Notes: generated from the sequence alone by a model not told the origin. A DNA stretch of 64,000 bases from Nostoc mirabile CHAB5784 (GCF_020829645.1 NZ_JAIVFS010000013.1:62001-126000), one strand, 5' to 3'. Positions 38,210 through 47,462 are shown, counted from the stretch's first letter. Program-made: numbers and translations.

Positions 38210-39052
38210 TTAAATAGCTTCATGTGTAGTGGTATCATGCTCTTGAACCTGTAAATTACCCTCAGTATCAACATCTAACTCTTCTCGACGAATGGTATCT
38301 TGTGTTTCCACAGTTTCCCGTTCTACTACTTTCTTGACCCGGACTTCTTCACGCACAAAGGCTTCTTTACGTATCTCAGGCGTTTCTTCGTATATTTCTA
38401 TGCGTGCTACTTCCCCTTCTTGGAACTTAAGTTCATTGGGATCTACAACCTTTCCTGCTTCTGTTGGCACAACTCGCTCAATCACAACTCGTTCTTTTTG
38501 AATAGGTACTGTAACGCTTGCAGTTTCTGTTTCAATGTGTTTACCAACTGTTACTTCTCCAGTTTTGATGCGCTGTTTGCTGGCAATTAATCGTTCTTCA
38601 TACAGTCTAAAAGTTTGATGATCTTGCTCATTCAACCCGTATAAAGCTGGTTCTGTCTGGTAATTGTATGTATTGCGATCGTAAGTTACACTGCTGCTTG
38701 GAGAACGAAATACACTACGTACATTTTCTTCGTAATCATGATCAACGATCGCGTCTTCTTTGTACTCGACTAAACCTTCTACTTGCTGTCTGCTTAATCC
38801 ATCAACATAGACGCGTCTTGCAGCATAATTGATCCGCGAAAGACCAATTGGTAGTAATATTTTCTTACCAAAAAATTCTGAGCTTGTATCAATAACTAAA
38901 TACCGGAAATGGCCATCGTCATCAACTAAAACATCTGCCACAGAACCAACTCTGTCTCCTCTTTCAGTGTAAAGATCCAGAGCTTTAACGTCGTCTTTGC
39001 CAAAAGTTTCTTGATAGTTTGGGTCAAAATGTTCAAGTTTATGAAGAGGCAT
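38210..39052 (-). CDS. PRC-barrel plus DUF2382 protein (paralogue 3)
   Basis: 280 aa. PRC-barrel (VGSVADVLVDDDGHFRYLVI, then DTSSEFFGKKILLPIG), linker, DUF2382 domain (RLYEERLIASKQRIKTGEVT; VPIQKERVVIERVVPTEAG; EETPEIRKEAFVREEVRV) and an acidic C-terminal tail with QVQEHDTTTHEAI. Closest sister is the gene at 36955. Very charged, soluble, no signal peptide. Confidence 0.9.
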   Translation of the reverse strand: MPLHKLEHFDPNYQETFGKDDVKALDLYTERGDRVGSVADVLVDDDGHFRYLVIDTSSEFFGKKILLPIGLSRINYAARRVYVDGLSRQQVEGLVEYKEDAIVDHDYEENVRSVFRSPSSSVTYDRNTYNYQTEPALYGLNEQDHQTFRLYEERLIASKQRIKTGEVTVGKHIETETASVTVPIQKERVVIERVVPTEAGKVVDPNELKFQEGEVARIEIYEETPEIRKEAFVREEVRVKKVVERETVETQDTIRREELDVDTEGNLQVQEHDTTTHEAI

Positions 39053-39572
39053 ACACTATTTCCAGATTGTTTATAAGGTTTCTTTTCTAGTGTAAAAAAT
39101 ATTGTGCTGAATCTCCTCCTGCTGGCGACTGAATTCAAGTGAGATATTTTATGGTTTATAGTTTATGGCTTATCAGGTAAATACTCAATTTTAACACTTT
39201 TGATAATCAATAGGAGTACAACTAAAGTCATAAAAGACTCTAGCTTATGCTGATAGAAAAATCTTTTAAGTAAGTTGGCACAATAAAACCAAACTATGTG
39301 AAGAACGCTAAACAGGACTAAAACTCCTTTTCCCCCTGCTCCCTGCCCCCTGCCCCCCGCCTCCTCCCTTATCCCAACTATAATTATTTACGCCGACTTA
39401 CTTACTGGAGATGATCTCGAAGGCTAGCCAGCGTAGGCGGACTTATAGCGGTTCCTATTCAGATGCGGTACAACATTTGAACGGGTTCCAGGTTTAAATA
39501 ATGTCGCAAGGATAGGCAATTTTAAGGCATCTTCGTTAACCAATAATCTCCGGGCTAAAGCCAGGGAGAGTG
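39053..39572. other. Intergenic region with low-complexity and solo IS end
   Basis: Contains a pyrimidine-rich CCCCCTGCTCCCTGCCCCCT-type stretch (about 39328-39365), AT-rich DNA before the paralogue-3 gene, and at its right edge a solo right end of the TnpB element family (39545-39576). No gene is seen. Confidence 0.6.
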
Positions 39573-39576
39573 TCAA
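39545..39576 (+). repeat. Solo right end of a TnpB element
   Basis: Hairpin CTCCGGGCTAAAGCCAGGGAG followed by AGTGTCAA, without any tnpB coding sequence beside it. Its last bases provide the TGA stop of the orthocaspase gene (complement of 39573-39575). Confidence 0.7.
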
Positions 39577-41702
39577 ACAACCTGAAAACTAAAGCTAAGA
39601 CTTGCCCAATTATTCACATCCAAGATATATGAGTCGGCTACTGTGCCGTTCATCTCTGCTTTGAGGGCGCTGACGTTATGCAAGTCTTGTAGCAAGGCTT
39701 GTGCAACGTCTAAAGGATTCAACAATAAACCAATCGGCTGTTGTTCGGCTGTGGAATACTTAACAGTGCTCAAGGCGGCGAGAGTTTCGCTAAAGGGGAC
39801 AGTACTAAAAATTAGTTGTTGTTCGCAAAAGCAAGCTGGCCCTGAAATCAGCCATTCGGAAGCACCATTAGTTTGGGGTAGGGTGAGGGTTTTACCTGGG
39901 GCGATGACGACTTCTTTGAGGAGGGGCTTAGTGTCCGCAGTGTTTGGTTCTTGCGGGGTTTCCCAAGAATAGAAGGCAATTGCTGTATGATTATTGTTTA
40001 ATCCCAGCAAGATTAAATATACTGGGCGATCGCTCTGGTTTTCCACTCGATATTGCATTCGACTGCCGATAGGCACAATCGCAGTGGGGAGAGACGCAAT
40101 TAATCGCGTCTGTACTGATTTTTTTATCGAAGTTTCAGGTTTGAAAGTTCGTATTGTTTCACGCTGCATCACCATCTGTGGTGATATACCACTAATTATT
40201 TCTAAGGTTGCCTTGAGAGGCAAGCGGGAAGAACCTTGATTTTCTGTAAGTCGCCATAACTTAGCTGCAAACAGAGTTGATAATTTTGGCGCTAACCTTT
40301 GAACTGTTAATTTTACTGCTTCTCCTAGTTCCCCGACGGTATTGGGAATTAGTTCGCCACCAAGAGAAAATAGACCATAACGACTGGGAATTTCCTGTAG
40401 CTTGGCAAATACATAATCAGCAGGTTTTTCTCCTGCTACTAGGGTGGATACATGGGAAAAGCCAGCAAAGGCACTTGTGGCGTCTACCCGCTCAATTCTT
40501 TCCAATCCAGTATCCAAAGCTATTTTTAAATGAATATTTCGCGGTAATACCCGGACTGCTTCTTGGACAAATTGCCCGACTTGTAGGGGATTTGCACCTT
40601 CAATTTTGGAAATTTGCGCTTTTGCAGTTAACCCAGTCCGCGATCGCAATACTAATTGCTCTGTTGTTGCTAAGGTTAATCGAGAATTCACTCCATAGTA
40701 TAGCAGCACTTGTGGAGGTAATCCTGCTAACCACAGATGGACTGTTTTACCGTCTTCTTCAATAGCACTCACCACGCCTTCTGCACCAATGATACCGTCT
40801 GGCTGTAGAGAAGTTATATCTGCATTTTTCTGACTGCTTAATAACCCTGGTTGCTGTTTACTACCCAATTTGGATAGAGAATTTTCCACATCCGAGAGGG
40901 CAACTTGAATTGTAGTAGTTGGGGTGAATTCCCACAAATACTGTGTCAAGGCGTAGGTAAATAACCCGGCACTAAAACCAGAAAAGAGTCCTTCCCTTGC
41001 TGACTGGTTTGGTTCTGAGGTAGCTGCTAAAACAATCGGAGTGCTGGATAACTTCTGAGTTTTAAGTTGTTTGAGAAAGTCCAGTTCCTCTACTGCTAGC
41101 TTTGCTACTGACTCCTGAAGGGCGCGAATTTTTAATCCTAAGACTGTGCTAGGAGCATAATAGCTAGTATCCAATACTGCTGTTACTCGGTCTGTGGGGA
41201 GCGATCGCAATAATAGCAGTAAAGTTTCTTCTAATATATAGTTGACTATTTTTTCATCTTCTATATCTTGATCCACATTAGCTGCCACCAGAGCATTTTG
41301 CATTGTATTTGGCGATGTTTCCAATTTGACACGGCTGCCATAGCCGCTAAAGTGGAAAAGCACCACATCGCCAGCTTTAGCTTGCTTACCGAAGTGATCC
41401 AAAAAAGCTGCCTCAATGAATTCCCTGCTAGCTTGTTCCTCAGTTAAGGTTAAAATATCTGACCCTTGGAAGCCAAAGCGATGAATCAAAAGTTCTCTTT
41501 GTAATTCCACATCCGTCAGACAACCACTGAGGGCTGGAATTTGTGGGTATTGGTTAATACCTATTAACAATGCCAATTTGCGCGGACTAGGTTGTGCCAA
41601 AGCCTGATAATAGCGATTTCCCAAAGTTAACCACTCAGCTTCAGTTACCCCCAATACCGCCAGTATTGAGCCAATTCTGTGTAAAAACGTGCGCCGTTCC
41701 AT
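39573..41702 (-). CDS. Orthocaspase-like protein with Tyr/Ser in place of His/Cys
   Basis: 709 aa. Tat-like N-terminus (MERRTFLHRIGSILAVLG). The caspase p20-like domain begins at residue about 41 (RKLALLIGINQYPQIPALSG, CLTDVELQRELLI). At the catalytic His position the sequence is LFHFSGYGSRV (Tyr121) instead of SGHG, and at the Cys position AVLDTSYYAPS (Ser180) instead of DxCHSG. Such pseudo-orthocaspases are known in cyanobacteria and are expected to lack Arg-specific proteolysis. The C-terminal half (DUF4384-like: GSRMQYRVENQSDRPVYLIL; APGKTLTLP) fits other cyanobacterial caspase-family proteins. A palindromic repeat is inserted at 40092-40115, and the stop lies in an IS remnant. Confidence 0.87.
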   Translation of the reverse strand: MERRTFLHRIGSILAVLGVTEAEWLTLGNRYYQALAQPSPRKLALLIGINQYPQIPALSGCLTDVELQRELLIHRFGFQGSDILTLTEEQASREFIEAAFLDHFGKQAKAGDVVLFHFSGYGSRVKLETSPNTMQNALVAANVDQDIEDEKIVNYILEETLLLLLRSLPTDRVTAVLDTSYYAPSTVLGLKIRALQESVAKLAVEELDFLKQLKTQKLSSTPIVLAATSEPNQSAREGLFSGFSAGLFTYALTQYLWEFTPTTTIQVALSDVENSLSKLGSKQQPGLLSSQKNADITSLQPDGIIGAEGVVSAIEEDGKTVHLWLAGLPPQVLLYYGVNSRLTLATTEQLVLRSRTGLTAKAQISKIEGANPLQVGQFVQEAVRVLPRNIHLKIALDTGLERIERVDATSAFAGFSHVSTLVAGEKPADYVFAKLQEIPSRYGLFSLGGELIPNTVGELGEAVKLTVQRLAPKLSTLFAAKLWRLTENQGSSRLPLKATLEIISGISPQMVMQRETIRTFKPETSIKKSVQTRLIASLPTAIVPIGSRMQYRVENQSDRPVYLILLGLNNNHTAIAFYSWETPQEPNTADTKPLLKEVVIAPGKTLTLPQTNGASEWLISGPACFCEQQLIFSTVPFSETLAALSTVKYSTAEQQPIGLLLNPLDVAQALLQDLHNVSALKAEMNGTVADSYILDVNNWASLSFSFQVV
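40092..40115. repeat. Palindromic repeat inside the orthocaspase gene
   Basis: AGACGCAATTAATCGCGTCT plus GTAC, one base different from the copies at 18221 and 24371. Translated in frame as SVQTRLIASLP in the protein. Confidence 0.8.
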
Positions 41703-41910
41703 AATTAGCTATCAGCCCTCAGCTATCAGTTAGCAGCTTACAGGGCTGAACTCTGTATTGTAAAGTTACAGTTTATGCTGCTTGCTTCTTGACCAAATAA
41801 TTGTTCATTCATAATTCATAATTTCTGGTAATAGAGTCACTAACTTGAGTTAGTAAAAAGATAAAAACACATTCCTGACTCAAGGAAAGCGGATTCATCA
41901 GTGGAGTCTT

Positions 41911-41943
41911 AATTACGAATTACGAATTACGAATTACGAATTA
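41911..41943. repeat. AATTACG heptamer repeat overlapping the sat stop
   Basis: Four AATTACG units followed by AATTA. On the minus strand the last bases form the TAA stop of sat. Confidence 0.85.
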
Positions 41944-43119
41944 TGCCGATACTTCTATCCGCATTGCCCGCGCTAACTCTGCCGCCACCTCTGGACGGGA
42001 AAATTCTGGTGGAGGTAACTCACCGCGTCGTAGCATTTCTCGGACTTTTGTCCCTGATAGGTGAATGCGTTCTTCTGGCTTGCTGGGACTGGTTTTAGAT
42101 GTTGCCATCTGCTTAGTGCGCGTGCAGTAGAAAGCGTGTTCAAATTTCATCGGCACAATACCCAATTCACTTGGGGCAAATTCTTCAAAGATGTACTGAG
42201 CATCGTAAGTGCCGTAATAGTCACCAACGCCAGCATGATCTCGTCCGACAATAAAGTGAGTACAGCCGTAGTTTTTGCGGACTAAAGCATGGAATATTGC
42301 CTCACGAGGGCCAGCATAGCGCATTGCGGCTGGATTAATTGCCAAAGTTACCCGGTTTAAGGGGTAGTAGTGTTCCAGCAAAATTTCATAGCAACGCATC
42401 CGCACATCAGCGGCAATATCATCTTCTTTTGTCGCCCCGACTAATGGGTGCAAAAATAGACCATCAACAATTTCTAAAGCGCACTTTTGAATATATTCAT
42501 GGGCGCGGTGGATGGGGTTGCGAGTTTGAAAGCCAACGATGGTTTTCCAACCTTTATCTCTAAATAGTTGTCGTGAGGCAGCCGGGTCAATTTGATAAGT
42601 GGGAAACTGGGGATGGGGTTGGCGTTGCAACAACCAAATATCACCCGCCAGATGTACATTACCTTGGTTATAGAGTACCTGCACGCCTGGATGTTTGACA
42701 TCATCTGTGCGGTAGACATTAATAGCTTCGTGGGTTTTGTCGTAGTGATATTTTTGCGTGAGTTGCAAAACTCCAATAAACTCGCCTTTGGAGTTATCCA
42801 GACGGATTAAGCCGCCTTCTTGCAACGGGGAAGCTACTTCTTCGCTTACCGATAGTGTAATCGGGATTGACCACACAAGACCATTAGCTAATCGCATTTC
42901 TGTAACAGTGCGATCGTAGTCTTCCTGGTTCATAAAACCCGTGAGTGGACTGAAAGCACCGATCGCAATCATTTCTAGATCAGAAACGGCGCGATCGTCA
43001 AGTTGCACTCGCGGCAAAAAGTCAGCTTTTGAGAGAAACTCTGCTCTTTGTTCTGGTGTGGCGATACGCTTAACCAACTGTCCACCGTGCGGGGCTATGG
43101 CATCTGGATTGTGACTCAA
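41941..43119 (-). CDS. sat: Sulfate adenylyltransferase (ATP sulfurylase)
   Basis: 392 aa from TTG 43119, preceded by GAGGGGATTAAG; no ATG is near and [15 protein letters not shown] is the conserved opening. The enzyme makes adenosine-5'-phosphosulfate from ATP and sulfate in assimilatory sulfate reduction. Conserved: [21 protein letters not shown]-binding [44 protein letters not shown] and the C-terminal ISGTxVRE-like [20 protein letters not shown]. It is the short prokaryotic form without an APS kinase domain. Its stop is supplied by a heptamer repeat. Confidence 0.95.
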   Translation of the reverse strand: MSHNPDAIAPHGGQLVKRIATPEQRAEFLSKADFLPRVQLDDRAVSDLEMIAIGAFSPLTGFMNQEDYDRTVTEMRLANGLVWSIPITLSVSEEVASPLQEGGLIRLDNSKGEFIGVLQLTQKYHYDKTHEAINVYRTDDVKHPGVQVLYNQGNVHLAGDIWLLQRQPHPQFPTYQIDPAASRQLFRDKGWKTIVGFQTRNPIHRAHEYIQKCALEIVDGLFLHPLVGATKEDDIAADVRMRCYEILLEHYYPLNRVTLAINPAAMRYAGPREAIFHALVRKNYGCTHFIVGRDHAGVGDYYGTYDAQYIFEEFAPSELGIVPMKFEHAFYCTRTKQMATSKTSPSKPEERIHLSGTKVREMLRRGELPPPEFSRPEVAAELARAMRIEVSA

Positions 43120-43840
43120 CTTAATCCCCTCTCTGCTTTTACTGTTATTGTTTCAGATTATGTACTAACTTACCAAATGCTGGTACGTAGAAAAAAGAGT
43201 TTGGGCATGGGGCAAACTAAGACCAACTCCGTGGACGCAAAGAAATTACTAAATACTTTCTTTGTCGGTTCTTTGTGTGCGTTATGGTGTCATACCATTT
43301 CTTGGTGAGGCTGCGCCAAACCCTTTTAACTTCTTTCTTTGTGTCCTACCCTGCCTTAAGCCACAACTCTACGAGAACCAAAACAAAACTCTCACCGAAG
43401 AGGCAGAGGGGAAGGGGGCAGGGAGCAGGGGGAGCAAGCCCTTCCCCCCTGCGACAAGCGTTGCGGAACATGGGTATGAAGCCCCGCCCTTGCAGGGCGC
43501 TCTTACTGAGGCGGAGTACAAGCTCCGTCTCAGTCTTCCCCCTTGCTCCCTGCTCCCTGCTCCCCTGCTTCTTTTGACCACCCATAAGGGAAAAACGCTG
43601 ACTGTAACGCAGTTTGTAAAGTTTTGTAAAGAATCGGCTGGTTCTGCATAAACCCATGAGCCGCAACTGATAACTCAACACACACTACGCTGTCCACTTA
43701 TCAGGCAGTATTTTTTTATGAACTTTCGTAAAAAATTGGCTGGCTGTGCATAAAACTTGTGCGCCTAACGTAAAGTAAACAGGTACTAGCTTGACGAACT
43801 TCAATAGTAAACAACTAATGATTCTAGGTGAAAGTTCAAC
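43120..43840. other. Intergenic, low-complexity repeats
   Basis: About 720 bases. A central block (about 43398-43568) has G-rich GGGGGCAGGGAGCAGGGGG on one side and its C-rich complement on the other, enclosing GAAGCCCCGCCCTTGCAGGGCG, so it can form a long imperfect hairpin. Open frames on both strands there are artefacts of this repeat. A promoter for the gene at 43841 should lie near its right end. Confidence 0.6.
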
Positions 43841-44458
43841 ATGAAAAAAGTGTTTGCATTAATTGAAAAAGAATCAGCCAAATTTGCTCAATTACCCTTC
43901 TTTGAGTTTTTAATAAATCAAAGCATTACTTTTCTACAAAGATTATATTTTGCTCTTTGTTTTGCACTTTTTGTAATGGGATATGGAGATTTAAACAAAT
44001 TTGTTTGCTTAGAAGAAGCAACAGTTAACCCAATTAAATATATTGTTAACAAACCAATCCGTGAAGAAGAGAATCATTGGATATGGTTTTTAAAATATTT
44101 AAAATACTTGAATTTTAAGTCATTTTTAAATTTCACCGGCTCTGTAAAATTTATTTGTAGACAAATAATTTATGAACTATATCGGCGAACTTTTCAGGTT
44201 AATCTCATTCATCGAGTAAGCCAAGAGGAAAGCTGGCCTGTGTCTCCTGCCTTCGTTGATAAAATTTTTGAACTGTTTACAGCCTTGGTAGATATGGTTG
44301 TTAATTTTGCTGAAGAATATAACGTTAAACAATTATTAAGTCGGAGTTTCTATGGCTCCGACTTTGCTCAGTTACCCACCGGGAAGAAAGCTACATTGGG
44401 GTTTAAATTCCCTTATGTAACTCTCTTCTCTACGAGACACTGCGCGAACAATGTGTAA
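43841..44458 (+). CDS. Heme-oxygenase-fold-like protein, possibly degenerate
   Basis: 205 aa; AGGTG lies upstream of the ATG. Residues about 15-110 (LPFFEFLINQSITFLQRLYF; FVMGYGDLNKFVCLEEATVN; NKPIREEENHWIWFLKYL) match the pattern of an all-helical family with a heme-oxygenase/TENA-like fold that usually reads SFGDLNKYV and NxHTYEDDHHWxWFL. The His and one Asp that would bind metal are changed here (NKPIREEENHW). The last 30 residues (SFYGSDFAQLPTGKKATLG...) and stop derive from dispersed repeats, including TCTACGAGACACTGCGCGAAC. It converges on the HlyD gene 50 bases away. Confidence 0.6.
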   Translation: MKKVFALIEKESAKFAQLPFFEFLINQSITFLQRLYFALCFALFVMGYGDLNKFVCLEEATVNPIKYIVNKPIREEENHWIWFLKYLKYLNFKSFLNFTGSVKFICRQIIYELYRRTFQVNLIHRVSQEESWPVSPAFVDKIFELFTALVDMVVNFAEEYNVKQLLSRSFYGSDFAQLPTGKKATLGFKFPYVTLFSTRHCANNV

Positions 44459-44507
44459 ATTTAAAATTTGGAATTGTTATGATAATAATGACGTGGAATA
44501 CACGAGT

Positions 44508-45842
44508 CTACACATCTGTTAGTAGCCTTGCTTTTCTCAGAATAAATGTTAGTAGGGTTTCTTTTTTGGAAATGATTTCAGCTGTAACTTCCATCCCTGC
44601 TTGAATAGGATAGGATTTATCGGCCTTTTTTAAATAAAGTCTCTCTGGCTCAATTGTCACCTCATAGTAAGGCGCAATTGGAATGTTGCCGTTACCTTGA
44701 GATGTAATGGCGTCGGCACTAATGCCTCTAACAGCACCTTTGAGGATGCCATAATCTGGGTACGGATAAGCAGAAAGCCGCATTTGTACTTCCCCCTCTG
44801 AACATTTGGCTACTTGTGCGACTTTACACACCTGTACTTTGCTAATATCTGAAGAGGGAACACGGGCTTTGATTACGAAAGGGGCATTGTTGGGAGCAAT
44901 TTGAGCGATCGCATCCCCAAGACGGACAACTTGCCCAGCATTTCTTAATTCTAGTTTGAGGATAGTACCGGCCTCAGAGGTACGAATTACAGTTTTTTGC
45001 AGTTCCTTAAAAACTTGTTTAAGTTCTTGTTGAGCGCTGCTAATTTGGTTTTGGACTTCAACTTGACGCCTGATGAGTTCCTCTTTCTCTTTATTCAATT
45101 GAGCAAGAGTAGACTCACCCTTTGTCAATTCTTGAGCAATACGTTCTTGTGCGATCGCCACATTAGCATCACTAGGATTCAGTCCAGCTTTAGCCCGTTC
45201 GAGTCTAGCAATAGCAGCTTTAAAAGCTTGTTCTTTTTCCTTAATTTGGAGAGTGGCGATCGCCCCTGTATTTCCTAGCTGCTGATATCGCTTCAGTTCC
45301 TCCTTAGCTAATTCAACAGCAGCTTCTATTTCTTGTACGTCTGCCTGACTAATGATTTGTCTATCTTGATAATCTCTTTTGTTGCGACTCAAGTCTGCTT
45401 TGGCAGATGTGATCGCCTGTCCCATTGCATTAGACTCAGCAGCAATCTGATTTTTTAGTGCTTTTAGTTGTGCATCAATTTGCGCTCGTTGTAACTCATT
45501 CTGTTCGATAGTTCCGAGTAGTTGGCTTTTTTTAGTTTGCAATTGGGAGTTGTCGATCAGGGCGATCGTATCTCCCTTTTTCACAACCTGATTTTCTTTG
45601 ACTTTGATGCTAGTCACCGTTCCCTCAGCTGCTGCTTGCACTAACCGGATCTCTCCGGTTGGGCGGACTGTAGCATCAGCTTTCACTATTATGTTGTATT
45701 GAAAGACACTGGCAAGGCTGAAGGCAGCGCCAACACTTCCAATTAAAAATATTCCTCCCAACCTCGTCCATATACTGACTGAGGGAAGATATTCGTCGTT
45801 TTGGACTAGGCGGAGAAAGTCTGGTTGGGGGTCAATGAGCAT
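44508..45842 (-). CDS. HlyD-family membrane fusion protein of peptide exporter
   Basis: 444 aa. Short cytoplasmic N-terminus, one membrane helix at about residues 27-50 (LGGIFLIGSVGAAFSLASVF), then the first lipoyl half (GEIRLVQAAAEGTVTSIKVK ... VVKKGDTIALIDNSQLQTKK), long coiled coils (about 105-290), the second lipoyl half (TIRTSEAGTILKLELRNAG ... GDAIAQIAPNNAPFVIKARV) and a C-terminal beta domain. Such proteins bridge an inner-membrane ABC exporter to an outer-membrane TolC-like channel. It is divergent from the three GG-leader peptide genes and the C39 ABC exporter, its likely partner. No TolC-like gene is in the window. Confidence 0.9.
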   Translation of the reverse strand: MLIDPQPDFLRLVQNDEYLPSVSIWTRLGGIFLIGSVGAAFSLASVFQYNIIVKADATVRPTGEIRLVQAAAEGTVTSIKVKENQVVKKGDTIALIDNSQLQTKKSQLLGTIEQNELQRAQIDAQLKALKNQIAAESNAMGQAITSAKADLSRNKRDYQDRQIISQADVQEIEAAVELAKEELKRYQQLGNTGAIATLQIKEKEQAFKAAIARLERAKAGLNPSDANVAIAQERIAQELTKGESTLAQLNKEKEELIRRQVEVQNQISSAQQELKQVFKELQKTVIRTSEAGTILKLELRNAGQVVRLGDAIAQIAPNNAPFVIKARVPSSDISKVQVCKVAQVAKCSEGEVQMRLSAYPYPDYGILKGAVRGISADAITSQGNGNIPIAPYYEVTIEPERLYLKKADKSYPIQAGMEVTAEIISKKETLLTFILRKARLLTDV

Positions 45843-46814
45843 GAACGTTAAAAAACATTTTGGTTCCGTAAATAATCTAGCAAAAAAATCTCCGTCGCGT
45901 TAGTGTGACGATCAAGATTTAGGGATATCCAAAAAATAAAAGCTCTCTTCCGTTTCAATCATATTTTTTGCAAAAATCTCATAATTTTGGGGTTTTCGCC
46001 TTTCAGGGCGAAAGCGACAGCTTTTGCTTTTATTACTGATAAGTCCCTTACCCGTATATAGTTAGTATGTAAATACAAGGTTTATATACAGCTAAGTCTA
46101 AATAACAATTAGGCATTTTAGTACTAACATGAAATCTTTATAATTTGTATATAAAATTTTATCCTTTCTTTATTTATTTCCAAAAAAATAGTATAACAAA
46201 TACAACTTTTTTACAACTATTTCTCATTTATAAAAAATTAAGTAAGTTTCCGCAGTTTTATATTAAATTAATTTATATTCATTCAATTCAGTTTTGTATA
46301 TAAAAATTCGATAAAAATACTTTTACGTAAATATACTTGTTTACTAATGCAGAATCCCCGCTTTGACTTGTATCAATGTTTTATCAATGTTTTATCAATG
46401 CATTTAAATATATTCTGTATAAAAAATAATTGCTGTTATTAGATATATCTTTAATTACGGGCATTTTCTTTGTTTTGCCAGTATTAACACTTAATAATAG
46501 GAACTTATGTATTTTGGGGAAAAATACATCTTTTAGTTCGCCATATTTATATTCATATAAATATTGACGCCTGCGATTTTTTGATAATTAAAATTTTCTC
46601 TAATTAAATTTGTATAAAGAAGAACTATGTAGTATTTTTTTGAATAGGTGTAATACAGATTTCTTAAAAAATTAATTACTTGACCTTTACAGTAAGAGTC
46701 GTATAATACTTTTAGCGGAACAAAAAAGTAATTAAATATACTCTTTAAATGTTTATATTTATTACTTTGAAGTGACGTTAATTTAACCTTAACAATCAAG
46801 CGAGAACTAAGATT
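45843..46814. other. AT-rich divergent control region of the export cluster
   Basis: About 970 bases between the HlyD gene and the first peptide gene. Very AT-rich from 46050 on. Visible: a hairpin at about 45993-46014 (TTTCGCC, TTTCA, GGGCGAAA), a threefold CAATGTTTTAT direct repeat at 46374-46400, and just before the first peptide gene the GAAGTGACG ... CAATCAAGCGAGAACTAAG block that is repeated in front of all three peptide genes. Open frames on the minus strand here lack any coding character. Confidence 0.6.
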
Positions 46815-47063
46815 ATGGAAAGCACATTGTTCACCACATTAACCGTTACCGAAGAAGCTAGTTTGTCTGGTGGTCGGTACGGTAGGAAGCACAGGCCCGC
46901 TCCCAGACCTACCCCCGCTCCTACCCCCGCTCCTACCCCCGCTCCTACCCCCGCTCCTACCCCCGCTCCCAGACCTACAGTGAGCCTGAGCAATATTACC
47001 CAAGTCAATGTTATTACTGACAGCAAAGACGCAGTAGCTGTTAACAACATTAGTATTGGTTAA
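46815..47063 (+). CDS. Double-glycine leader peptide 1
   Basis: 82 aa. Leader of 20 residues (MESTLFTTLT then VTEEASLSGG) ends in Gly-Gly, the cleavage signal of C39 peptidase exporters. The predicted 62-aa mature part starts with basic RYGRKHR, continues with about five PAPT units from a 12-bp tandem repeat, and ends in a beta-prone polar/hydrophobic tail (VSLSNITQVNVITDS, then KDAVAVNNISIG). There are no Cys. Two more copies follow. The exporter gene lies downstream and the HlyD gene upstream, so export with leader removal is a strong inference. The role (bacteriocin, signal, matrix or biofilm factor) is unknown. Confidence 0.85.
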   Translation: MESTLFTTLTVTEEASLSGGRYGRKHRPAPRPTPAPTPAPTPAPTPAPTPAPRPTVSLSNITQVNVITDSKDAVAVNNISIG

Positions 47064-47079
47064 GTAGAAGGAAAAGAAT

Positions 47080-47111
47080 AAACGTAAAGACAAAATATAC
47101 TCTTTACGTTT
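47080..47111 (+). repeat. Hairpin between peptide genes 1 and 2
   Basis: AAACGTAAAGA (47080-47090), 10-base loop, TCTTTACGTTT (47101-47111). A near copy with one mismatch is at 47431-47462 between genes 2 and 3. It may protect mRNA ends or reduce readthrough. Confidence 0.75.
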
Positions 47112-47171
47112 ATATCTATTAGTTGAAAGTGACGCAGTTTTAACCTCAATAATCAAGCGAGAACTAAGATT

Positions 47172-47414
47172 ATGGAAAGCACATTGTTCACCACATTAAC
47201 CGTTACCGAAGAAGCTAGTTTGTCTGGTGGTCGGTACGGCAGGAAGCACAGGCCCACCCCCGCTCCCAGTCCTACCCCCGCTCCTACTCCAGCTCCTACT
47301 CCAGCTCCTACCCCCGCTCCCAGACCTACAGTGAGCCTGGACAATATTATACAAATCAATGTTATTACTGGCAGCAAGAACGTAGAAGCTGTTAACACCA
47401 TTAAGGTTGGTTAA
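47172..47414 (+). CDS. Double-glycine leader peptide 2
   Basis: 80 aa. The first 25 codons (leader plus RYGRK) differ from copy 1 by a single silent base. The mature part is about 60 aa: HRPTPAPSPTPAPTPAPTP-type spacer, then VSLDNIIQINVITGSKNVEA and a short end VNTIKVG. The roughly 90 bases upstream are nearly identical to those before copy 3. Period between copies is 357 and 351 bases, so the cluster arose by tandem duplication. Confidence 0.85.
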   Translation: MESTLFTTLTVTEEASLSGGRYGRKHRPTPAPSPTPAPTPAPTPAPTPAPRPTVSLDNIIQINVITGSKNVEAVNTIKVG

Positions 47415-47430
47415 GTAGAACGAAAAGAAT

Positions 47431-47462
47431 AAACGTGAAGACAAAATATAGTCTTTACGTTT
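47431..47462 (+). repeat. Hairpin between peptide genes 2 and 3
   Basis: AAACGTGAAGA (47431-47441) and TCTTTACGTTT (47452-47462), same structure as at 47080-47111 with one G-T pair. Confidence 0.7.

Noticed and set aside
43346..43681. Minus and plus frames in the G/C-rich repeat block
   Set aside because: Caused by low-complexity inverted repeats, coding-like in no frame.
46533..46799. 88-codon minus-strand frame in the control region
   Set aside because: AT-rich, Tyr/Asn/Lys-biased chance frame without family resemblance, lying in the shared upstream region of the peptide genes.
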